Below, one piece after another: positions 16,301 to 20,543 of a stretch of DNA of 20,543 bases; the first letter of the stretch is position 1, and each line of letters begins with the position of its first letter. The stretch is from Bacteroidota bacterium. Its GTDB lineage: Bacteria > Bacteroidota > Bacteroidia > B-17B0 > Aurantibacillaceae. The translations under genes were made by a program, and so were the position numbers. The stretch spans positions 1 through 20,543 of the forward strand of contig JANYGR010000161.1 of the NCBI GenBank assembly GCA_025359355.1. Reading direction: 5' to 3'. The notes beneath the pieces were generated by a model. It saw only the letters and a program-made list of their open reading frames with translations. It was not told where the DNA came from and did no database searches.

Positions 16301-18040
16301 ATTACCAATATTAAATATGCCATTAGATACTGTAATGTTTCCATACATGGTTAAACCAGCTTGAGTACTTATTGATGATAACGCTGAGTTCAACCATATA
16401 GCACCACTTTGCGGAATTATAGCTGTGGTTGTATAAGGAATAATAGTTGATACACCTAGTGTAGATAATTTAAATGTTCCATTAGTAAGAGTTAAAAAAT
16501 TACTTGGTGCAACAAAACTTGCTGTTTGAATATCCAATATATTATTTGCAGACGCCCCCATATTCAATGTTATTAAATTGAATATAGTTGTTGCGCCCGA
16601 ACCGCTAATCGTTTGATTACCATTATTAATAAAGCTTGCGTCACATAAACTATTAGCATCTGTAGCAAAATTTAACGTACCATTATTTGTGATGTTGCGA
16701 GGAAGTACAATATTATGTGTAATATTTGATGCTGTTTTTACATTAAACGTAGCACCTGTATTTATAAGAACATTTCCTTTTAATGTTATACTTCTAGCTG
16801 TATTATTATTTCCAATAGTCAATACTCCACTACTCCCCTGACCAACTGTTAGATTATTACAAGTAGCATTAACATCTATAGTAACAGTATGTCCGTTTGC
16901 AATAGTTACATTGTCTGATGATGATGGAACTCCTATTGGAGACCAAGTTGCAGCTGTATTCCATAATCCCGTTGCAACTGATGTTTTACTTCCTGCCGCA
17001 AGCGTTGAAACACTTCCTGTAAGTGCGGAACTTAAACAACCTTCCGTAACTGCATAAACTTTCCAAAAATAAACAGTACTTGGTAAAAGGCTCAATACAT
17101 TAGTGCTTACCGCATTTGCTGCCGACTGTGATACAAAACTAAAATTCACATTGTCAGTGGAATTATACACTACATAGCCCACTTCATTAGATGCCCAATT
17201 TGGCCAATTAACGGTTACGCTAGTTTGTCCAACGCCAGTAAATGATAAGGCTCCAGATGCGGCAGTAGGAATAGGTGGTGTAAAAACATATTGCGAATTG
17301 GCAGTTGGCATCGTCGATAAATTATTCTGAATGGTATTATTGAACGTGTTTGAATTAGCTGTTTGTAGTTCTTTAAATTGAGCCGTTGTTGGAGTTGTGC
17401 TAATCGTTTGTCCATTCAATCCCATTGAATAGGAGAACGTAAATGTTCCTGAATTCATGGCGCCATAGTTTACCAAAATAACACCAGTTGTTTCAACTAA
17501 CTTAACCTGAAAATTTAAACTTGGCGTCGTGTTTCCATAAACTGCCATATTAATCCATTCAACCGTTAAGGTTCTATTAGGAGCTGCGCCTGTTAAAACA
17601 TACTTCAAACTATTGCCTAAAGCTGAAGTGCCACCTTGTGCCATTAAATCATCGTAAAACGGCGCAATAGCGGGATTAGTATTTGATGCAAAAGCAGAAT
17701 TAAGATAACTAAATGCTCCGCCAGAAGCTCCTCCGTCAATGGTAGATGATGAAAAGTCTAAGAAGCCATTTGTGGAAACTGAAAACTGCGTATAGCGCAC
17801 GCCGTTATACCAAAAATCAAATCCTATATCTGTAAAATCAGATCGATTATCATCTTGAGTAAAACTAGTTGTATTTCTCCAACTATTAAATGCATTACCT
17901 GTTAAATTAATTGATAAATAAGATGCGCCTGAATTAACTAAAGTTGTATAATTAGAAATAGATTGACTAATACTGTTGAGGAATAAAAAAACAAAACTAC
18001 CTAATAGAATAGCTGATTGTTTGAAATTTAATAAACTCAT
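13385..18040 (-). CDS. giant type IX-secreted repeat protein with PKD and Por sorting domains
   Basis: A cell-surface or extracellular protein of 1551 residues. I start at the ATG at 18040 (MSLLNFKQSAILL...), because the frame upstream offers only a TTG at 18049. A signal peptide (about 1-26) is followed by an N-terminal domain of about 220 residues (DIGFDFWYNGVRY, STNGFLDF) and an FN3-like domain (about 255-345; TSVTVNWPNW, YFWKVYAV). Next comes a G8-like start of a beta-helix (about 352-410; WNTAATWSPIGVPSSSDNV). About 500 residues follow of loose Asn/Gly/Thr-rich repeats (NGTFKL, NGIFNIGN, NGTLNIAG, GGTLQIGS). A GWNLISNPYPSP module lies near 1050, a PKD domain at about 1380-1460 (WDFGD, VNPTYNYISAGVYTVSL), and a type A Por sorting domain at about 1470-1551 (VQISIYDVQGKNV, GIYYLVV, ending KLPVK). 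Adhesion or matrix binding is likely; no catalytic motif is seen. Confidence 0.92.
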   Translation of the reverse strand: MSLLNFKQSAILLGSFVFLFLNSISQSISNYTTLVNSGASYLSINLTGNAFNSWRNTTSFTQDDNRSDFTDIGFDFWYNGVRYTQFSVSTNGFLDFSSSTIDGGASGGAFSYLNSAFASNTNPAIAPFYDDLMAQGGTSALGNSLKYVLTGAAPNRTLTVEWINMAVYGNTTPSLNFQVKLVETTGVILVNYGAMNSGTFTFSYSMGLNGQTISTTPTTAQFKELQTANSNTFNNTIQNNLSTMPTANSQYVFTPPIPTAASGALSFTGVGQTSVTVNWPNWASNEVGYVVYNSTDNVNFSFVSQSAANAVSTNVLSLLPSTVYFWKVYAVTEGCLSSALTGSVSTLAAGSKTSVATGLWNTAATWSPIGVPSSSDNVTIANGHTVTIDVNATCNNLTVGQGSSGVLTIGNNNTARSITLKGNVLINTGATFNVKTASNITHNIVLPRNITNNGTLNFATDANSLCDASFINNGNQTISGSGATTIFNLITLNMGASANNILDIQTASFVAPSNFLTLTNGTFKLSTLGVSTIIPYTTTAIIPQSGAIWLNSALSSISTQAGLTMYGNITVSNGIFNIGNAADQDLLSNGGYLTINNGTLNIAGKYYAVGINNLSKFSITGGSVIVPYIGSTNTVIAPFQIAGAGSQFNMNGGSLIIPREGGTGTQNLGFVNTGTSGGSVTGGTLQIGSSSSPTSQIIQINSNFSVGNILVNSSNVNVSLLTNSLSVINDVAINSGTLTSSNLNISLGGNWNNSGGMFVSGSETVVFLGTSSQTIFKTGGETFNNITFSNTGTKTLLSAITASNCLINSGSSLDVNTTNYQLSIKGDYTNNGTFNARNGLVLLNGTVAQTIGGASTTNFYDLTINNTAGAGLSNAESLLNTLTLSNGIFNTNANVFTMVSTASNTARIAPITGSGNILGNVTVQRYAPGGYTGWALLGAPITSALTYQDWDDNMPISCASCPDGSAAGFISIYTYDETAVGSYSSAASYIPMTGITNPISANKGYWVYLGTSYTSSAPITIDVVGAVGKFNTAIPLTRTNTGSAVDDGWNLISNPYPSPIKWSLLKGATANIDNAIYTYNADLNGGLGGSASYVNGISSPAVGAGGIGDTIPMCQGFYVHSTGATVLNATETNKVTGNPTFLKMSNTSTVASSSLPLIRLHLDGNYNFSDETVVYLQSGATNNFDTQYDAIKMGSQDPSAPSVRLFDGNTEFQVNGISPSSSNFTMPLLTTTGYTGTYTISLANFNSFPTGACITLYDTYFNTTTDLKNSNYVFTLEDTTTVSRFTLNITINPLNITSNLIQPTCSNTTIGEIVAKGTSAGPWNYFWKNATGGVIKTSLNKVSADTITNLLGGNYSLEVNTVGLCDNNDSQFFIHTIEIPVAQFSSMDTSYLSNNGAISFINNSVNSISNIWDFGDMNGTSTIVNPTYNYISAGVYTVSLIAESNSGCLDTTRKSIVIVDNTSGIKNPQNTMGLVLKTLENNMYILNGTYIESEKVQISIYDVQGKNVFDFGFVNSKYIQLPINLSSVNSGIYYLVVEGNKTKVVFKLPVK

Positions 18041-18077
18041 AAGAATCAATTTTATATTAGTAAACTTATGATTATTT

Positions 18078-18091
18078 CTTACATATGTAAG
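18078..18091. promoter_or_regulatory. 14-bp perfect palindrome upstream of the secreted-protein gene
   Basis: CTTACATATGTAAG is its own reverse complement. It lies 38 bp upstream of the ATG at 18040. On the minus strand it is nine bases before TAAGTTTA (18061-18068), a one-mismatch -7 element. That places it between the expected -33 and -7 boxes, a typical operator position. An overlapping outer pair, AACTTA (18063-18068) / TAAGTT (18088-18093), adds to the symmetry. No binding protein is known from the sequence. Confidence 0.35.
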
Positions 18092-18421
18092 TTTTTTAAC
18101 ATTTTATTTACTTAAAATACCTTGAAAATGAGATGTTTTTTTACAAAAAACGATTGTTTAGTCTATTAAAAACAGATTTTCATCTTTTAAACCAATAAAT
18201 AGGGCTAAAATCAGGGAATCAACATTTCAGATCTTATAAATTGGAGCTTATGTAGTAATTTCTATACAAATTGGCTACAGTCGTATTTTGAATTAACCTA
18301 AATCACTTAATCAATTTAGTTAAATATTCATGAAGAAATAGTAGATAAATTCATGGAAAAATTCATAGTGTTTCAATTCACTAATAAAACGAAGAGATAT
18401 AATCAATTCTAAAATAAAACC

Positions 18422-18429
18422 TATATTTG
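18422..18429 (+). promoter_or_regulatory. Bacteroidota-type -7 promoter element
   Basis: TATATTTG matches the Bacteroidota -7 consensus TAnnTTTG exactly. It ends five bases before the ATG at 18435, so the transcript would have almost no leader. No good TTG -33 box is seen at the expected distance. It would drive the operon of the small exported protein, yidD and the TonB-dependent receptor. Confidence 0.55.
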
Positions 18430-18434
18430 CACAG

Positions 18435-18764
18435 ATGAAACCAAAATTTAAAATAATATGTTCTGTTGCATTATTTGCAGTTATATTATTTGCTTCAGTA
18501 CCTAAGGTTTACATTCATTCATTATTAGGACACGTTCATAATGCTATTCACACCTCTTCTGATGTTACTGTTAGCGAAAACGGCGATACACAAGATTGTA
18601 ATTTCGAAAAATATGACACACCTGTTTATTATAGCGTATTCAAATTCATATTAAATTTTCTACCATTAAAGGAAGCGAAAGAAACGTCTTTTTATTTTAA
18701 TGAATTATCAGTTCCTAAATTTCAATATAATACGTCTCTTCTAAGAGGCCCACCAATAGCTTAA
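18435..18764 (+). CDS. small His-rich exported protein of a TonB-receptor operon
   Basis: A 109-residue protein with a signal peptide or single membrane anchor (about 6-22, KIICSVALFAVILFASV). A His cluster follows immediately: H28, H33, H35 and H39 in IHSLLGHVHNAIH, with one Cys at 55. The C-terminus reads SLLRGPPIA. I do not recognise a named family with certainty. Short exported proteins with a His cluster and an RGPP-like end, coded next to TonB-dependent receptors, resemble DUF2946-type and related small proteins linked to metal uptake. A role in holding or handing over a metal ion or metal cofactor is therefore plausible but unproven. The TATATTTG promoter sits directly in front. yidD follows after 44 bp and the receptor after that, so this is the first gene of that operon. 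Confidence 0.75.
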   Translation: MKPKFKIICSVALFAVILFASVPKVYIHSLLGHVHNAIHTSSDVTVSENGDTQDCNFEKYDTPVYYSVFKFILNFLPLKEAKETSFYFNELSVPKFQYNTSLLRGPPIA

Positions 18765-18808
18765 TTCATTGAATAATACATGAGTTATTAATCTATTAAT
18801 TAAATCAA

Positions 18809-19018
18809 TTGAAATTTATTCCTTTAGCGATTATTCGCTTTTATCAATACACTATCTCTCCCTTGTTAAAACCATCTTGTCGTTTTGAACCTTCCTGTTC
18901 ACAATACGGAATTGATGCCGTTAATAAATACGGAGCATTTAAGGGTAGTTGGATGGCAATCAAACGCATCATGCGTTGTCATCCTTGGGGCGGTAGTGGC
19001 TTTGATCCAGTGAAGTAA
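18809..19018 (+). CDS. yidD: membrane protein insertion efficiency factor YidD
   Basis: A 69-residue protein with the whole YidD signature: IRFYQYTISPLL, PSCRFEPSCSQYG (the conserved Cys pair), and IKRIMRCHPWGGSGFDPV at the end. YidD is a small, membrane-associated protein that helps YidC/Sec-dependent insertion of inner-membrane proteins. Translation probably starts at TTG 18809, because no ATG lies in frame near it and the family's start region (K-x-x-x-L-x-x-I-R-F-Y-Q) begins there. It is unusual in lying between a small exported protein and a TonB-dependent receptor rather than in the rpmH-rnpA-yidC cluster. It is 44 bp downstream of the former gene and 31 bp upstream of the receptor ATG, so it is probably co-transcribed with both. 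Confidence 0.95.
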   Translation: MKFIPLAIIRFYQYTISPLLKPSCRFEPSCSQYGIDAVNKYGAFKGSWMAIKRIMRCHPWGGSGFDPVK

Positions 19019-19049
19019 AGGATTGGAATATTTTCCAAAAAATAAATGT

Positions 19050-20459
19050 ATGATCATCAAAAAAGTGCTTTCGCTAATCATGCTTTGCGTTTCGTTTAAC
19101 GCCTATTCACAAACGCAGCTCACAGGAATTGTTAAAGACAAAGTAACCATGGAAGTATTACCAGGTGCTATCTTATACTTTCCTGATTTAAAGAGCTCCA
19201 GCATTTCCAAACCAGACGGCACTTTCGAAATCAACAATTTACCTCACATCAAAACCTTGCTACAAGTTCGGTTATTAGGTTATCAAACGGTTGTTAAAAA
19301 TATAGATTTAGCCTTGCACATTCCTATCATTATTGAAATGGAACAATCGCACATCGAAGCCAACGAGGTAGTAATAACAGGTCTTTCAAAGGCAACCGAA
19401 ATGAAACGAAATCCCATACCAATGGCGTCAATTGACCAAAAATACCTGGAACAAAACACTGCAACAAATGCTATTGATGCTATCATTAAAATCCCAGGCG
19501 TAAACGTATTAAGTACAGGGCCAAACGTGTCAAAGCCATATATCAGAGGGCTTGGCTTCAATCGTATCTTAACGCTATTTGATGGAGTGCGCCAAGAAGG
19601 GCAGCAGTGGGGCGATGAGCATGGCATTGAAGTAGATCAGTTTTTAATTGATCGGGTTGAAGTGATTAAAGGTCCTGCCAGTTTAATTTATGGTTCGGAT
19701 GCTTTAGCAGGTGTTGTTAATTTAATTCCTGCAAACACTGTCCCTGAAGGCACATTGAAAGGAAGTGTACAAACCAATTATCAATCTAATAACGGCTTAT
19801 ATGCTGCATCTGTAGCTCTTGCAGGCAACATGAAAAGTTTTTTATTCGGTATGCGCGCTTCCCATAAAGAAGCTACAAATTTTAAAAATAAATATGATGG
19901 ACGAGTGTATAACACTGGTTTTAAAGAAACGGATTTCAATGCCTACATAGGCGTTAATAGAAAATGGGGATACTCACATCTTAATTTTAGTATTTATGAT
20001 AACATGCAGGAAATCCCTGATGGTAGCCGCGATTCGGTAACTCGTAAATTCACCAAACAAATTTCAGAAGCAGATACCGTTCGCCCTATCGTGAGTGATG
20101 CTGAATTAAATGCATACGCTATAAGCCCGATACATCAACATGTACAGCATTATCGTTTATTTTCTATCAATCAGTTTATTATAGGACAAAGTAAATTAGC
20201 ATTGAAATTAGGGTACCAACAAAGTATTAGAAGAGAATATGCACATCCTCAAAACCCTGATGTAGCTGGACTATATCTCAAAATGCAAACTGCTACATAC
20301 GATGTAAAATTTTACTTACCTGAAAAAAAAGGTTGGGAATCTACTGTCGGAATTAACGGCATGTATCAACAAAATAATTGCGATGCAGGTACCGAATTTG
20401 TCATTCCGAACTATACGTTATTTGACTTTGCACCTTTCTTATTTATAGTTAAGTTCTGA
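19050..20459 (+). pseudogene. TonB-dependent outer-membrane receptor, truncated in the barrel
   Basis: I start at ATG 19050, where a good signal peptide begins (MIIKKVLSLIMLCVSFNAYSQ); the frame opens earlier only through a TTG at 19023. A carboxypeptidase-D-regulatory-like domain (about 22-105) is followed by a complete plug (about 114-228). The plug has IPGVNVLSTGP, RGLGFNRILTLFDGVRQEG, GQQWGDEHGIE and VEVIKGPASLIYGSDALAGVVNL. Barrel strands then run to residue 469, where TGA ends the frame. A receptor of this plan needs roughly 700 residues or more, so about a third to a half of the barrel is missing. All three forward frames have a stop within about 15 bp of the end, so a single frameshift cannot explain it; insertion or rearrangement can. 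The substrate may be a metal or metal complex, judging by the His-rich protein upstream. Confidence 0.8.
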
Positions 20460-20469
20460 ATAAAACAGC

Positions 20470-20477
20470 TATATTTA
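20470..20477 (+). promoter_or_regulatory. promoter-like -7 element for the right-edge gene
   Basis: TATATTTA is one base away from TAnnTTTG and ends four bases before the ATG at 20482. The spacing is nearly the same as at 18422-18435. This suggests that the edge gene is transcribed on its own and is not the receptor's continuation. Confidence 0.4.
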
Positions 20478-20481
20478 CAAT

Positions 20482-20543
20482 ATGATAAAATCAAAAGAAA
20501 TATTGTCACATTTTAAGTTATTGCCATTAACCGAGCAGTCAAC
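20482..20543 (+). CDS. start of an unidentified gene cut by the window edge
   Basis: Only 20 full codons are visible (MIKSKEILSHFKLLPLTEQS), too few to name a family. The ATG comes 22 bp after the truncated receptor's stop and has a promoter-like TATATTTA just upstream. One reading is a transposase gene near the left end of an insertion sequence that landed in the receptor gene. Another is an ordinary gene joined by a deletion. The sequence shown does not decide between them. Confidence 0.4.
   Translation, partial: MIKSKEILSHFKLLPLTEQS

Larger units (their letters stand above)
18041..18434. other. 394-bp divergent intergenic region
   Basis: No gene is evident. The left part should hold the minus-strand promoter of the secreted protein and the right part the plus-strand promoter of the small His-rich protein. 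It contains a 14-bp perfect palindrome (18078-18091), an imperfect inverted repeat TTAACCTAAAT (18293-18303) / ATTTAGTTAA (18314-18323), three ATTCAT copies (near 18326, 18350 and 18361) and a clear TAnnTTTG box at its right end. I saw no tRNA or known riboswitch. Confidence 0.6.

Noticed and set aside
13700..18000. CRISPR array or DNA tandem repeats in the secreted-protein gene
   Set aside because: The repetition is at protein level only (Asn/Gly/Thr strands); no evenly spaced identical DNA repeats are visible.
18135..18151. GTTTTTT/AAAAAAC hairpin resembling a terminator
   Set aside because: It lies between divergent genes, has a three-base loop and an A:T stem, and no transcript is expected to end there.
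19023..19049. TTG start for the TonB-dependent receptor
   Set aside because: It would put a charged nine-residue extension before a normal signal peptide; ATG 19050 gives a standard one.
19283..19627. Open frame of 114 codons antisense to the receptor plug
   Set aside because: It overlaps the strongly conserved plug motifs of the real gene and shows no protein features of its own.

Overview
The window is AT-rich DNA from a member of the phylum Bacteroidota. The evidence is a very long secreted protein with a C-terminal type IX secretion (Por) sorting domain, a TonB-dependent receptor with an N-terminal carboxypeptidase-D-regulatory-like domain, a 7TMR-DISM sensor kinase, and a promoter of the Bacteroidota TAnnTTTG type directly in front of a start codon. 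The genus cannot be fixed from the sequence alone.

Layout. Positions 1-1281 hold the C-terminal half of an RND/MMPL-type exporter that runs in from the left edge. A stand-alone multi-PAS histidine kinase follows (1458-3752), then an unrecognised helical protein with an HTH-like N-terminus and TPR-like repeats (4040-5473). This gene converges with, and overlaps by 10 bp, two response-regulator genes on the minus strand (5464-5880 and 5922-6389). Divergent from these is a very tight five-gene plus-strand operon (6563-13294). It encodes an E1-like (ThiF-fold)/nitroreductase fusion of the Rv1355c family, a GNAT-type acyltransferase, a 7TMR-DISM membrane histidine kinase, a receiver-first hybrid histidine kinase, and a single-domain receiver. 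Neighbouring genes overlap by 8 bp or lie 0-7 bp apart. A hairpin at 13328-13372 closes the operon and also faces the end of the next gene, a roughly 1550-residue type IX-secreted repeat protein on the minus strand (13385-18040). After a 394-bp gene-free divergent region come a small His-rich exported protein (18435-18764), yidD (18809-19018) and a TonB-dependent receptor (19050-20459). The receptor breaks off in mid-barrel. Another gene, with a promoter-like element of its own, starts about 20 bp later and runs off the right edge.

How the genes may work together. The centre of the window (5464-13294) looks like one signalling locus. Two enzymes that could make or modify a small molecule or peptide (E1-like/flavin reductase, and GNAT) are translationally coupled to a membrane sensor kinase and its phosphorelay. 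The regulator pair 'DQRMP-type receiver then single-domain Rcp1-type receiver' occurs on both sides of the enzyme genes, once on each strand. No DNA-binding output domain is present in any of the four regulators. The output is therefore either protein-protein or lies elsewhere; the adjacent HTH/TPR protein is one candidate. This is the best candidate for an undescribed system here. Its function is inferred only from gene content and spacing. The right-hand group looks like a metal or cofactor uptake operon whose receptor has been broken by an insertion or rearrangement.
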